NCBI GenBank assembly: GCA_902790475.1
Contig: CADASG010000019.1
Span: 1 to 49,376 of the forward strand
Reading direction: 5' to 3'
From: an uncultured Ruminococcus sp.
GTDB taxonomy: Bacteria; Bacillota; Clostridia; Oscillospirales; Acutalibacteraceae
Length of the DNA stretch: 49,376 bases
In this document: positions 7,323 to 17,139 of the stretch, piece after piece
Position numbering within the stretch: position 1 is the stretch's first letter
Layout: each line of letters starts with the position of its first letter
The notes under the pieces: generated by a model
Told to the model about the DNA's origin: nothing
Database searches by the model: none
Seen by the model: only the letters and a program-made list of their open reading frames with translations
Made by a program: the position numbers and the translations under genes

Positions 7323-8451
7323 TCCTTAACTTTTCCGCTTTACTGCACGGACCTGACTCAAACAGATCCCGCGGATCATCTCCTGCCAAAATATGCCCGG
7401 AAAGATCCACAAACCGTTCGGCGGCAACGGTTTCATTCCACACCTGAGTGATCGTGCGGTAAGCCGCTTTTCCGAGCCGACGCTGTTCATTCGGATGCTC
7501 CAGCAGATATTTTACACGGCTGTAAAGTTCTTCTGTATCGCCGGATCGGTAAACGAAACCGTTTTCACCGTTTTTCACTAAAAAAGCGGTGGAACCTGCG
7601 GCATGGGAAGCAATTGCGGCACACCCGGAGTTCATCGCTTCATTAAGTACAGCACCCCAGCCTTCTCTGAAATCTGAGGTCAATAAAAATATCCCTGCGT
7701 TTTCCATGTATGAACGGATCTCCTCCTGAGGATGGAACCCCAAAAACCGTACCGTGTCGTTCAGCCCCATGGAACAAGCCATATCACGGAGCTCCTGCTC
7801 CATTTCTCCTCCGCCGAGAAACTCGATCGTGAATTGATAGCCTTCTTTGCGGAGTCTGCCTGCGACAAGAAGAACGTCATCCGGGTGTTTCAGCTTGAGC
7901 AGTCTCCCTACCCAGATGATCTTATTCTCCTGTTTTTTATTCAGCAGGCTGTCAATGTCTGTATATTTCGTTTCGGGAAAATAACCCCACTTAAATGCTT
8001 TGTCGCGGAAAACACCGAGGCCGGCATAATCAGCCGCAGAGAACGCACTGGCACATAAAAGATAAACAGGTTTTCTGGCAGGATAGTATTTATGCCATTT
8101 TATATACCACCAAATATATTTGATAACCGATGGCTGTGAGCGAATCTGCCTTTCTGCACATCTGAAAATGACCTTTGATTCACGCAAACGTCTATTCACA
8201 AGCTTAGCAGGAGAAGATCCGATCACGACGATATCCGCAGTGTTTATAAGGTATTGACATTTTTTAGGTTCTTCATAATAGCGAAGGACATACTTTATCT
8301 CTTGGTAGCTTTTCCAGCCCTGCAAAAGCCGTTCTTCTTCGATCGGTTGTGTCTCAATAAAATAATACTCTGTATTCTTCAAACCACTGACAGCGTCAGA
8401 GAATGGCTTTTGATGATGATTAAAGTAGTTGGATACAAAAACTATTTTCAC
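7306..8451 (-). CDS. Family 4 glycosyltransferase (GT-B)
   Basis: 381 residues starting at GTG. The C-terminal half has the GT4 donor site: IIWVGRLLKLKHPD, FLGGGEMEQEL, VRFLGF, and the EX7E-type stretch EGWGAVLNEAMNSG near residue 265. The N-terminal acceptor domain is divergent. It is the first gene after a pair of strong hairpins downstream of the large secreted-protein gene, so its translation may depend on partial readthrough or RNA processing. Confidence 0.87.
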   Translation of the reverse strand: MKIVFVSNYFNHHQKPFSDAVSGLKNTEYYFIETQPIEEERLLQGWKSYQEIKYVLRYYEEPKKCQYLINTADIVVIGSSPAKLVNRRLRESKVIFRCAERQIRSQPSVIKYIWWYIKWHKYYPARKPVYLLCASAFSAADYAGLGVFRDKAFKWGYFPETKYTDIDSLLNKKQENKIIWVGRLLKLKHPDDVLLVAGRLRKEGYQFTIEFLGGGEMEQELRDMACSMGLNDTVRFLGFHPQEEIRSYMENAGIFLLTSDFREGWGAVLNEAMNSGCAAIASHAAGSTAFLVKNGENGFVYRSGDTEELYSRVKYLLEHPNEQRRLGKAAYRTITQVWNETVAAERFVDLSGHILAGDDPRDLFESGPCSKAEKLRNDWFG

Positions 8452-8516
8452 CTTATGATGACCTCATAAACACATGACTATTTTTCTATACAGGCTCAGC
8501 CGTAAAAACGTTGTCC

Positions 8517-8577
8517 GCCGTGCGCCGCGTGGAGGCTCTGTATTTGCACGGCAACCCGCCCCCAAAAGGGGGTCGGG
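8517..8577 (-). promoter_or_regulatory. Two strong intercistronic hairpins, candidate partial terminator or processing site
   Basis: Between the secreted-protein gene and the next GT4 the sequence contains CCCGCCCCC pairing with GGGGGTCGGG around an AAAA loop (8555-8577). GCCGTGC (8517-8523) pairs with GCACGGC (8546-8552). Neither is followed on the minus strand by a clean T-run directly at the stem, so a full intrinsic terminator is doubtful. Such stems often protect the 3' end of an upstream message and set different expression levels inside an operon. Confidence 0.6.
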
Positions 8578-8592
8578 CATTATTCGGTTTGA

Positions 8593-11500
8593 TTATCTTA
8601 CCATCTTGCCTTCTGCATCAAATGTATAGGTCGTGTCAGCAGGCAGATCACAGGAAGTCTTATACGCATAGAACTTGCCGTTCTTTGCAACGATACCGGT
8701 GGTGCGGATGTAATAATAGTCATCGCCGATCTTGGTCAGACCCTTGTAAACGATCTGATCATTCTCATAGTAATAACCGTCAACGATACCGTTCTTGACG
8801 CCCTCATACGGAGTGGGAGGATCAATCATCTTGCCGTCTACAGCGAACTTGTACTCTCTCTCTGCAGGAAGGTCACAGCTGGTCTTGTACGCATAATATG
8901 TGCCGTTGGTAGCAACGAGACCGGTAGAGCGAATGTAATAGTAATCATCGCCGATCTTGGTAAGACCCTTGTAAACGATCTGGTCATCTTCATAGTAATA
9001 ACCGTCAACGATACCGTTCTTGACGCCCTCGTGCGGAGTGGGAGGATCGATCATCTTGCCGTCCACATCGAACTTGTACTCTCTCTCTGCAGGCAGGTCA
9101 CAGCTGGTCTTGTACGCATAATATGTGCCGTTGGTAGCAACGAGACCGGTAGAACGGATGTAATAATAATCATCGCCGATCTTGGTAAGACCCTTGTAAA
9201 CGATCTCGTCGTTCTCATAGTAGTAGCCGTCTACGATACCGTTCTTGACAGGTTCGGGCTCAGGAACGATCATCTTGCCGTCAGCGCCGAAGGTATAAGT
9301 GGTGTCGGCGGGCAGATCGCAATTAGTAACATAAGCGTAGTAGTCGCCGTCTGTAGCAGCGATACCGTTGGAACGGATATAATAGTAGTCGTCGTCAACC
9401 TTGATAAGACCCATATAAGTGGGAACGCCCTCTTCCATATAATACAGGTTGCCCTCGTACTCAATGAGTCCGTTGATCTTCTCGATGAACTTACCATCCT
9501 CGGTGAATCTTACCCATGTGTTAACAGGGTTATGAGAGTATGCGTTGTACTTAATAACAGAAACACCCTCGGCGCGGTTGCCCTTTGCATAGAAGTAATA
9601 ATCGTTTCCGTCAATTGTAACAAACTCATCGAAGTAATAGTTGGGACCATAGTAGTATCTTGTGCCGTATGTGGTCTCGACCCACTCGCCGTGGAGAAGC
9701 TTGCCGTTATCAAAGGTGTAAGTGAAAGTGTTAGAACTGTTCATTACATCATGGTTGGAAACGGTGCCGTCAACGCCTGCATAGGTAGTCTTATCGAAGC
9801 AATACCATTCATCATCAATCATCTGCCAACCGGAAATCAGCTTATTGTTGATAGAATAGTAATTTACGCCGTCCATCTCGAACAAGCCTGTGCCGCTCTT
9901 ATAGGGCTCGCCGCAGGTCTCGCATACGAACTGATCGCCTTCACGGACATAGCTGTGACCGGTTGCAGGAATAGTTGTGCCCCAAGCTACAACAGAGTTG
10001 CAGTCCTCACAGAAGGTTCTGCCGGTGTAGCCGTCCTCTGTGCAGGTAGCATCAACATCGGGAAGAGCTGTAACTGTGTGTGTGTGTACTGTTCCGTCAT
10101 AAGAGGGCTTGTCAAATTTACCGAGATATCTTTCTGTCGGAGTCTCGATCGTTGCGGTTCCGCAGGAGATCTCTGCGCCATCGGTTGTGGTCAGCAGGCA
10201 CTTTTTAGTCTTTGCAGTAAACCAAATACGCTTGGGCTCGGTGTTCAATACACTAAGTGCGTCGTCGCTGGAGGGAGACCAAATTCTGGTGGGCAGAGAA
10301 ACAAGAGCCGCCTCGCCGGTAGCGTCGGTATCGGCAGTGCGTGTAATGGTGATCTCTGCAATCTGGTCATAATCGAGAACTTTATAGCTTGCAGTGAAGC
10401 CGTCTGCAACAACCATATGATCGAGTTCCCATTTTGTTGCGTTGTTGAGGTCGATATCAACGCTTACGCTGTCAACAGAAGCGATATCGGAAGCAACGAC
10501 ATCCAGCCAATAAAGAGAATCAAAGGGAAGATTTGTCAAAGAGGGATCGTGAGGCTTAACGGTAACAGTGGGTAAAGCTGAAGCAGCGTTAACTGTAAAG
10601 CTTCTTACGATCGATGCAGGGTTGCCGTTGTTGTCTTCAGCATAGAATTTTACAGTATGATAACCGTCGTTCAATGCGATCTGATTTGTAGATACAGCAC
10701 CGTTGTTGAAAGTTGAGGGAACAACATTTCCGTCAATATAAGCCTTTACTGAATCAGCGTTGAGTCCTACAGCTGTTGAAAGTGTAGTATCCTCAGCAAC
10801 ATTTACCATAAAGGAATTCTCGCTGTCTGTCAGAGTCGCGCCGTTGTTAAGTGATGCGGTATCGGTTGATCCTGCATAAGAAAGATTCGAGAATATGGGA
10901 GGAGCTGTATCGTCAGCTGCAGATGAGTATTCAAGAGTGATATCATCAATATAGTATGTGAATTTGCCCTGATCGTTCTTGATATTCATAGCAGAGTCGT
11001 TCTGCCACATCTGCTTGTAATTATAGAACTGGAAGAGCAATGTTTGCGCCAAAGTCTCTGTCTTTCCGAAATAAACGTAGGGCTGGGTGAGTGTGTAAGT
11101 GAAGTAATGCCATCCTGCCTCGTCCTGTTCATTAACGGCATAGTCAGGATTATTGACTTCTTTTGCAGAACCAACAAATGAACGGTCTGCTTTCATCTGA
11201 ACCGGTCTTACGTCGATTTCGTCAGCAACAGCTTCTTCGGGGATCCATGCCCAGAAGCCGAACTTAATCGCGCCTTCACGCTCAAAGTACTCGCCTTCAT
11301 AGTAAAGCCTGTACTGGATCCAGCCGCCCTGAGCAGCGTCAGTGAGATCGACAGTAACAGCCAGCGAGTGCTCGCCGTTTCTGACCTTTCCGGTATTGCT
11401 GTCGGCAATTGAAATCAGCTCGTTTGCAGCTTTATCGCCTTTGGGTAGCTTAACATTGAAATTATAATAGCCCCAGTCATCAAGGTCGTTTTCACCTTCA

Positions 11501-12966
11501 AAGTCAAAGACAACTTCGGAGCCCTTGCCCAAAGTAATGGAGGCAGCCGCAGTGACCTCGTTGTTGAAGGTAAGGGTCGCAGTAACGTCGGACGCTGTAG
11601 CGGCAGCATCGTCCTCGCTTACTGCTGTGAACATAAATCCGTCAAGAGTACCTATTGACGGCTCACTGAATACGAAATTCACGTCGCTGCCCTTAAGCGC
11701 TACCTCGGCGTTTCCGCTGTAAGCATGCATTGTCAAAGGTGCTCTCTTGCCAAAGGGAATGGTCATCTGATCTTGTTCAAATTCCATACGGTCGGGGATA
11801 GCAACATGAACTGTAGTCTCGCCGACTACGTTTCCTCCGTAAACCATCTGAACGACAGCGTCGCCCAAAGTTCCGTTAGAGGTAAATACGCCGTTTTCAA
11901 CCGAACCAAAGGAAGAATCAGCCATCTGCCAGCTTATTTCAGCAGGGATTTCGGCTGCGGTACCGGCAGAGCTTACACCGATAGTATTGATAGTTACTTC
12001 AGAACCGGGAGTGATATAATCGTTCTCGGGAGTCATTGAAGCGTGATCGAATACATCTGAATCGGGAGCTGTATTTACGATCAACAGCGCCATAGATGTT
12101 TCACGCTCGATACCATCGGAGTTCCTTGAACGCTTTGTGAGCGCATTCTCACCTTCACGCTTGGAAAGGTATGAAGATGATCCGCCGCCGTCGCCGTTAC
12201 AAGCCTCAACGCATCCCAGAGAGATCATTACGTCCGCGATCTCATAAGAAGACAAGCCAAAGGCGTAGGGGGACATTCTGCCGTCGCACATCATCATAAC
12301 GATAGTGCCGTCTGCCTTGACGCCGATAACGGAACGGGGATCGCCGCCGGAGTGATCAACAGAACCTGCAACATTTTTGCCGTCCTTTACCATAAAGCCG
12401 AAGTTCAAGCCAATAGCTTCATAGTCGTCAGCCTCAAGAGGCTCTGAAATCGCGCGGAGGTCTGCTGTACCATCCTGCTTTACAGCAAGATAAGTCTGGC
12501 AGCCTACGGTGTTATCATCACCGCGCCAAACAACGCCGTCTACTACAAACTTTCCGAGAGGCTGGTTTGTATCCCAGCTCAAAGCGGTGTTCATAGCGCC
12601 TACAACGTTGTAGCCGTCAGCAACTGCCTGCTCGGCATGCTTGCTTGTGGTGATAACTTTGTACTTGGACTCGTCATTGGGATTTTCCATGTTGGAATAG
12701 TGGGGCAGGATTCCGACGTTTTCATTCTTCGGATCTGCCTCCATAACATGGAGCACCTGACGGCGGCTTCCCGCGTCGTTATCAAGAACTATTTCAGATT
12801 CCTGAACGCCGGGAGATACCACAAAGTCTTTTTTGGATATCACATTGTAATATCCTTCGGTTGAGTCGGTGAAGTCTACGGATGCAAATGCAGATAATGA
12901 AGCTGAAGTAACCAGCAGCATTATACACAGTACAACCGAAAGACCTCGGAAGAAATGTTTTTTCAT
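8593..12966 (-). CDS. Large secreted phosphodiester-glycosidase-like (NAGPA domain) protein with Ig-like, sugar-binding-like and repeat modules
   Basis: About 1457 residues. ATG at 12966 is chosen because AAAGGAG lies 10 nt upstream and a clear signal peptide follows (MKKHFFRGLSVVLCIML, cut after about AFA). Residues about 40-310 match the phosphodiester glycosidase/NAGPA family: GAMNTALSW, GDPRSVIGV, MMMCDGR, and NGDGGGSSSYL, the family's DGGGSS signature. Then come Ig-like regions, a beta-sandwich rich in Trp/Tyr (about 490-680), another Ig-like region, a Cys-bearing FCEDCNSVV/CETCGE segment, and 75-residue repeats containing YKGLTKIGDDYYYIR that resemble choline/glucan-binding repeats. Family members cleave sugar-1-phosphate diesters. 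Its place between licD and GT genes suggests it remodels or binds the phosphodiester-bearing polymer at the surface. Confidence 0.85.
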   Translation of the reverse strand: MKKHFFRGLSVVLCIMLLVTSASLSAFASVDFTDSTEGYYNVISKKDFVVSPGVQESEIVLDNDAGSRRQVLHVMEADPKNENVGILPHYSNMENPNDESKYKVITTSKHAEQAVADGYNVVGAMNTALSWDTNQPLGKFVVDGVVWRGDDNTVGCQTYLAVKQDGTADLRAISEPLEADDYEAIGLNFGFMVKDGKNVAGSVDHSGGDPRSVIGVKADGTIVMMMCDGRMSPYAFGLSSYEIADVMISLGCVEACNGDGGGSSSYLSKREGENALTKRSRNSDGIERETSMALLIVNTAPDSDVFDHASMTPENDYITPGSEVTINTIGVSSAGTAAEIPAEISWQMADSSFGSVENGVFTSNGTLGDAVVQMVYGGNVVGETTVHVAIPDRMEFEQDQMTIPFGKRAPLTMHAYSGNAEVALKGSDVNFVFSEPSIGTLDGFMFTAVSEDDAAATASDVTATLTFNNEVTAAASITLGKGSEVVFDFEGENDLDDWGYYNFNVKLPKGDKAANELISIADSNTGKVRNGEHSLAVTVDLTDAAQGGWIQYRLYYEGEYFEREGAIKFGFWAWIPEEAVADEIDVRPVQMKADRSFVGSAKEVNNPDYAVNEQDEAGWHYFTYTLTQPYVYFGKTETLAQTLLFQFYNYKQMWQNDSAMNIKNDQGKFTYYIDDITLEYSSAADDTAPPIFSNLSYAGSTDTASLNNGATLTDSENSFMVNVAEDTTLSTAVGLNADSVKAYIDGNVVPSTFNNGAVSTNQIALNDGYHTVKFYAEDNNGNPASIVRSFTVNAASALPTVTVKPHDPSLTNLPFDSLYWLDVVASDIASVDSVSVDIDLNNATKWELDHMVVADGFTASYKVLDYDQIAEITITRTADTDATGEAALVSLPTRIWSPSSDDALSVLNTEPKRIWFTAKTKKCLLTTTDGAEISCGTATIETPTERYLGKFDKPSYDGTVHTHTVTALPDVDATCTEDGYTGRTFCEDCNSVVAWGTTIPATGHSYVREGDQFVCETCGEPYKSGTGLFEMDGVNYYSINNKLISGWQMIDDEWYCFDKTTYAGVDGTVSNHDVMNSSNTFTYTFDNGKLLHGEWVETTYGTRYYYGPNYYFDEFVTIDGNDYYFYAKGNRAEGVSVIKYNAYSHNPVNTWVRFTEDGKFIEKINGLIEYEGNLYYMEEGVPTYMGLIKVDDDYYYIRSNGIAATDGDYYAYVTNCDLPADTTYTFGADGKMIVPEPEPVKNGIVDGYYYENDEIVYKGLTKIGDDYYYIRSTGLVATNGTYYAYKTSCDLPAEREYKFDVDGKMIDPPTPHEGVKNGIVDGYYYEDDQIVYKGLTKIGDDYYYIRSTGLVATNGTYYAYKTSCDLPAEREYKFAVDGKMIDPPTPYEGVKNGIVDGYYYENDQIVYKGLTKIGDDYYYIRTTGIVAKNGKFYAYKTSCDLPADTTYTFDAEGKMVR
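8596..9300 (-). repeat. 225-bp tandem coding repeats (C-terminal binding repeats)
   Basis: The 3' end of the secreted-protein gene has three near-identical units with a 225-bp period (for example ACCCTTGTAAACGATCT at about 8750, 8975 and 9200) and a more diverged fourth unit further in. Each encodes 75 residues with YYYIR(S/T)TG and YAYKTSCDLPA blocks. The high nucleotide identity implies recent duplication or ongoing gene conversion, so copy number may vary between strains. Confidence 0.88.
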
Positions 12967-12988
12967 TCTCCTACTTCTCCTTTTTTTA

Positions 12989-13010
12989 TATTTCGGCATA
13001 CGCCGATATT
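12989..13010 (-). promoter_or_regulatory. Small palindrome upstream of the secreted-protein gene
   Basis: TTCGGCATACGCCGAT forms a CGGC/GCCG stem with further flanking A-T symmetry. It lies between the licD stop and the tandem AAAGGAG/TAGGAG sites before the secreted-protein start. It could be a leader hairpin or an operator; no promoter elements are obvious beside it. Confidence 0.35.
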
Positions 13011-13022
13011 TACCAAAAATAT

Positions 13023-13865
13023 TTAATCATTGCCCTGCAAGCGGCGTTTGTATTCCGCATAGGGCAAATCCAAATCGCAGACCGTATAATAGTGATGACC
13101 GACCTTTTGATCATCGGAAAGATCGGCTCTCCAGTTGCCGTAACGTTTAGTTAAATACAAATCGTATTTCTCTGGAATCATAACTGTCAGCCCCTCAAAT
13201 ACCGCCTCTGTCCCCTCACCGTACCATTCGGCGGAATTGAACGCAGAAAGGCTCCTCTCCTCATGATGAATGCACCATATTTCAGCTTTCTCGGGAGAAT
13301 ACCGCTTAACATATTCGGTGAGCTTCCGTAAAGTCTTACCTGTATTACGGTAGATGCCTGTCAGACGGTTGATCCAGTATATTCCAAGCGAACGCAAGCC
13401 GATCCCGACGCCGTATTTTCGGGGAAGATTTGCAGAGCGTCTGCGCTCGAACGCATGCAGTTTTTTCAGATATTTTTTTTGCTCCGAGGCGGTGTTCGGC
13501 AGGCCGTCGATCGGAAAGACATCAATAAACACACCGTGAACGATATCAAGATCCTGCATGTTTTTTTCAATGTAGGTGGTATTGAGATCGCGAAGCTTTG
13601 AAGAAAGAATGGGATAATTCGGATCTGTAATGAAATTCTGCAAAAACATATCATTCGGAAGCATGGACGGAGCTTTTTGACATAAAAGCTCATAATCCGG
13701 TCTCGGAAGCGCCACGTCAATATCGTCGTCCCACGGAATGAAACCGCCGTACTTTACGGCGCCTAAAGCAGATCCGCAGACAAGATAGTATTTCAGTTCC
13801 AGCGTATCGCAGATCCTGATTAACTCACGCAGCAGATCGAACTCTGTCTTTTGTAAATCGTTCAT
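13023..13865 (-). CDS. licD: LicD family phosphotransferase
   Basis: 280 residues with the LicD core near the N-terminus: YLVCGSALGAVKYGG then FIPWDDDIDVALPRPDY at about residues 28-60, the metal-binding DDDID typical of this nucleotidyltransferase-fold family. Members move phosphocholine or other phospho-alcohols from a CDP carrier onto sugars. Here the neighbouring cytidylyltransferase and CDP-alcohol transferase could supply the activated donor. Choline is not demonstrated: no choline kinase or transporter is in the window. It starts 4 bp after the polymerase gene. Confidence 0.87.
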   Translation of the reverse strand: MNDLQKTEFDLLRELIRICDTLELKYYLVCGSALGAVKYGGFIPWDDDIDVALPRPDYELLCQKAPSMLPNDMFLQNFITDPNYPILSSKLRDLNTTYIEKNMQDLDIVHGVFIDVFPIDGLPNTASEQKKYLKKLHAFERRRSANLPRKYGVGIGLRSLGIYWINRLTGIYRNTGKTLRKLTEYVKRYSPEKAEIWCIHHEERSLSAFNSAEWYGEGTEAVFEGLTVMIPEKYDLYLTKRYGNWRADLSDDQKVGHHYYTVCDLDLPYAEYKRRLQGND

Positions 13866-13869
13866 CTTT

Positions 13870-14943
13870 CTATACCTGCCAATAGAACGTATATGGGATT
13901 ATCTTTGAATATCCGGTCTTATAAAACGCAATGCCCAAACACAGTATGATCGCAGAGTATCTGAGGATCACTTTTTGTTTATATGTAAAACGATCCAGAG
14001 ATAAAGACAGAAGCACCGGGAGAGCCAATGAAAAATAGTGGGCGACTCGTTGGAAAATACCGTTGACAAAGAATCTTAAAAGAAAGATATTCATACCGGT
14101 CAGCGCCATATATAATAAGATATTGGTGCTTTCATCGTCTTCCGTTTTGATCAGTATAAATGATGCGATCACAATTATGTAGATCAATAACGTGATATAT
14201 CCGCCGCTTGTTTCCAGTCCCTGTCCGTTGCCGTAGTGGTCGTTGATAAGGAAATTACCAACCTCCAAAAACCAATTAACGAAATACAAAACCATTCCGT
14301 ATAAAACAACAAATGCCAGAATATTCAGCGGCTTCTTATTAAACCTTCGGAAAAAATACACAGCAAAGAATACGAATGCCGAAGCGTGAAATGTCATCGC
14401 AAAAGCAACCAAAAGGAAAAACGAAATCGGTTTCTGTTTTTTTGCTCTTTCAAGAGCGAAAAGACAAATACAAATCGCGATGCCCTGTCTCAGACCCTGA
14501 ACCAAAAAGGCAAACATACCGAGCGATGAAAACATGACAAAGCCCAAGCAAAGATCCCTGACGTTGAAATACATGAATCTTGCAAGTGCGACAGCGACCA
14601 GTACACCGTATAGAATGAAGTGGAACTGACGCCAGCGAAAAATATGAGACAACACCCAAACGCTGATAAGATATCCTTGTTCGATATCAATGTTATTCAT
14701 AACATTGAATAAACGGGGGAGAGGGATGTTCTTCAATAGATCCCACGTGTCCAAATAAAAAAATGCATCTCCGGAGCCGACAAATACGCTCTTAAACCCG
14801 AGCATAAAGAAAACAAAAAAACCCATGATACTGACATACAGTTTTCTGTCAAAGGGCTCGCGGTTGAGTGAGCGTTTATTAAAAAGTATAAACACCAATT
14901 CTACCAAAACCGGTGACAGCATAAATAAAGAGTAACTCAGCAT
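13870..14943 (-). CDS. EpsG/Wzy-like polysaccharide polymerase
   Basis: 357 residues with about 9-10 hydrophobic helices and scattered charged loops, including FVGSGDAFFYLDTWDLLKN and VQGLRQGIAICICLFALE. The RQG motif after a helix is typical of EpsG/O-antigen polymerases. It should join flipped repeat units outside the membrane. Overlap of 7 bp with the upstream GT4 and a 4-bp gap to licD indicate cotranscription. Sequence is poorly conserved in this class, so the call rests on topology and context. Confidence 0.8.
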   Translation of the reverse strand: MLSYSLFMLSPVLVELVFILFNKRSLNREPFDRKLYVSIMGFFVFFMLGFKSVFVGSGDAFFYLDTWDLLKNIPLPRLFNVMNNIDIEQGYLISVWVLSHIFRWRQFHFILYGVLVAVALARFMYFNVRDLCLGFVMFSSLGMFAFLVQGLRQGIAICICLFALERAKKQKPISFFLLVAFAMTFHASAFVFFAVYFFRRFNKKPLNILAFVVLYGMVLYFVNWFLEVGNFLINDHYGNGQGLETSGGYITLLIYIIVIASFILIKTEDDESTNILLYMALTGMNIFLLRFFVNGIFQRVAHYFSLALPVLLSLSLDRFTYKQKVILRYSAIILCLGIAFYKTGYSKIIPYTFYWQV

Positions 14944-16160
14944 GAGATTTCCCCGTTTTTTTCAACTATTTCTTCAAAAATCGTAACGTACCTTGCAAAA
15001 CAACTCCGCTCGTCAAAGCGTTTGGCTTCCGCGGAGCATTTTGCGGATTCTTCCTGTGTCTTAAAAGATACTTGCAGTAACGCTTTTTCCAGCTCATCGG
15101 TGTTTTTGGAGGTGATGACCCGGGTAAATCCGTCTATTCCGGATTCGGAGCACCCTCCGGTATCAAAGGTGATAACAGGCGTTCCGCACGCGAGAGCCTC
15201 CATATTAACCGTAGGATAGTTGTCCTGACGCGTCGGATTGATCAGTACATCAGCGGCGGAGTATATCTCTGCAAGCTCTTTTTGGTTCTGTGTACGGTGT
15301 ATCGAAATGATGCTTTTCGGTAAGGACTTGTCAACCGAATCATCCGTACCGACCAGAATGAAGGCGTAACGTTGAGGATCCATACGATTTGCAAGTTCAA
15401 TTATGATATCAAGTCCCTTTCCGTAGTTCCATACAGCAGCTACACCCAAAACCATGATCTTGTTTTCAAGTCGGTGCTTTTTCCTGAAATCGGTCTCAGT
15501 CGGTACAAACACATTCAAATCGATCCCGTTGTGAATAACGTATCGCGGCTTGTCTGATAAAAATGATTTTTCAACCTCGTCTGAGAGCCATTTTGACGGT
15601 ACGATTATTCTTAGCTTTTCAACTGAAGCAAACAATTCTTTTTTTTTACGGTACAAGGAACGGCTGCGATCGAAAAACCAACTATAGGGATACTCCTTAC
15701 GGTTCGGGCAATCATGACAACCGCTCTGCCAACGGTAACACCTTGCGATTTGGTAATGTGTACAGTGCCCGGTAAACGCCCAGCAATCGTGCAGGGTCCA
15801 TAACACAGGCTTATCATACTCCTTTAAAAACCGAAATAAGACACCTATATGAAGATAGTAACCGTGAAGATTATGCAAAAGGATCAAATCGGGATCAATG
15901 TCCCTGATAGTTCGTATCAGCTTCTGAGTTGCAAAATAGGAATGAAAGCCTGTATCTCCGAATATCCTTGCCAGCAGCTGGTGTACTCTTAACATCAGCT
16001 TAGTGCCGATCATGATTCCGTGCGGATCATCACTGCGGTGGTTTGCGCTGTAAAGGATATAATTCTCACAGCCCTTTTCATCAAGTTTACGGCTGATCGC
16101 AGAAGCGATCCGACCGGTACTTCCTCTTCCGCACTCACTGTTGATCTGTATAACCTTCAT
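14937..16160 (-). CDS. Family 4 glycosyltransferase (WcaL/mannosyltransferase-like)
   Basis: 407 residues. The N-terminus IQINSECGRGSTGRIA has the glycine-rich acceptor-domain start seen in capsular GT4 enzymes, and LLHNLHGYYLH plus WTLHDCWAFTGHC carry the family's middle motif. The donor site is at the C-terminus (GVAAVWNYGKGLDI, EIYSAADVLINPTRQDNYPTVNMEALACGTPV). Cys residues in CTHYQIARCYRWQSGCHDCP may bind zinc, as in related colanic-acid-type enzymes. Sugar specificity cannot be read from sequence. Confidence 0.88.
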   Translation of the reverse strand: MKVIQINSECGRGSTGRIASAISRKLDEKGCENYILYSANHRSDDPHGIMIGTKLMLRVHQLLARIFGDTGFHSYFATQKLIRTIRDIDPDLILLHNLHGYYLHIGVLFRFLKEYDKPVLWTLHDCWAFTGHCTHYQIARCYRWQSGCHDCPNRKEYPYSWFFDRSRSLYRKKKELFASVEKLRIIVPSKWLSDEVEKSFLSDKPRYVIHNGIDLNVFVPTETDFRKKHRLENKIMVLGVAAVWNYGKGLDIIIELANRMDPQRYAFILVGTDDSVDKSLPKSIISIHRTQNQKELAEIYSAADVLINPTRQDNYPTVNMEALACGTPVITFDTGGCSESGIDGFTRVITSKNTDELEKALLQVSFKTQEESAKCSAEAKRFDERSCFARYVTIFEEIVEKNGEISC

Positions 16161-16173
16161 ATATGCCTTCCAA

Positions 16174-17136
16174 TTATTTGACCTTTATCTTTCTGAACAA
16201 ATCGCGCGCGATCGTTCTTCCTTTTCCGAGAGCGGTATACCAAATCGCCTTGAAATGCAGACTCATCGGCGAAGTGACTTCACCTTTCAGGTATTTTTGA
16301 AAGGTATACTCGGCGGCGCCCGTTATACCGCGTTTTTTCAAGCCGAGATAAAACCGCTCCATGTCCTTGGTATCTGTCCCGGGATAGGCGTTCAGTCTGT
16401 CGGCGATATCTCTGTGTAATTCATCCAGCTCACGGTCAAAAAGCGATACCTTCGTCTTTCCGACCTGCTTTCCGTGCGAACGGTTCTTCACCAGGATCCG
16501 ATGGATACAGTAGAACTGATATCCGCCAAACAGCAGGCGGTACCAATACTCGACATCTGAAACTGTACGGATATCCTCGCGAAACTCACCGACATCTGCG
16601 ATACACGCCTTGGGCAATAAAAACGAACAGCCTGAAAGCCTGTAGTTGAACACATTGCCGATAATGGTATCTATGGTGTTTTCCCTGACCGGTAAATCGG
16701 AATAGTTAGGTGTTTTGATAACCTTGCCGTCGCAGTCGATCGACTCCGTAGCGGTATGGAGCACGACCTTTTTCAAATCCATATCCGGATTCTCTTCTGC
16801 AAGCTGATTCAGGAAGGAGATCTGGATCTCTGTTTTTTCGGGATAATAAAGATCGTCATGAGAGAGCCATGAGAAATACTCCCCGTTCATCTTCTTAAAC
16901 GCGTAATTCAATGCGGAGGATACGCCGCCGTTTTCTTTATGAAAATAACGGATCCTGTCCCCGTAGGAGAGCGCGATCTTCTCGCTCTCGCCGTTATCCG
17001 TTGATCCGTCGTTTATTACAAGGATCTCGGTATTCTTATATGTTTGTCCCAGAGCACATTCGATTGCCTGAGACAGAAAATTCGAGCCGTTATATACAGG
17101 AATAATAATCGAAACTATAGGGTCGGTTTTCATCAT
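16174..17136 (-). CDS. Family 2 glycosyltransferase (GT-A)
   Basis: 320 residues. Start MKTDPIVSIIIPVYNGS, followed by ILVINDGSTDNGES, ENGGVSSALNYAF and the catalytic-site segment SWLSHDDLYYPEKTEIQ, where HDD replaces the usual DxD spacing. It has a basic C-terminus. It adds one repeat-unit sugar on the cytoplasmic side. The cytidylyltransferase gene ends 3 bp upstream of it, which argues for translational coupling. Confidence 0.88.
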   Translation of the reverse strand: MMKTDPIVSIIIPVYNGSNFLSQAIECALGQTYKNTEILVINDGSTDNGESEKIALSYGDRIRYFHKENGGVSSALNYAFKKMNGEYFSWLSHDDLYYPEKTEIQISFLNQLAEENPDMDLKKVVLHTATESIDCDGKVIKTPNYSDLPVRENTIDTIIGNVFNYRLSGCSFLLPKACIADVGEFREDIRTVSDVEYWYRLLFGGYQFYCIHRILVKNRSHGKQVGKTKVSLFDRELDELHRDIADRLNAYPGTDTKDMERFYLGLKKRGITGAAEYTFQKYLKGEVTSPMSLHFKAIWYTALGKGRTIARDLFRKIKVK

Positions 17137-17139
17137 TAT

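Noticed and set aside
9031-10575. 514-codon open frame on the + strand opposite the secreted-protein gene
   Set aside because: It mirrors repetitive, codon-biased coding sequence on the other strand. The opposite frame has a signal peptide and recognised domains; this one has no ribosome site or recognisable protein.
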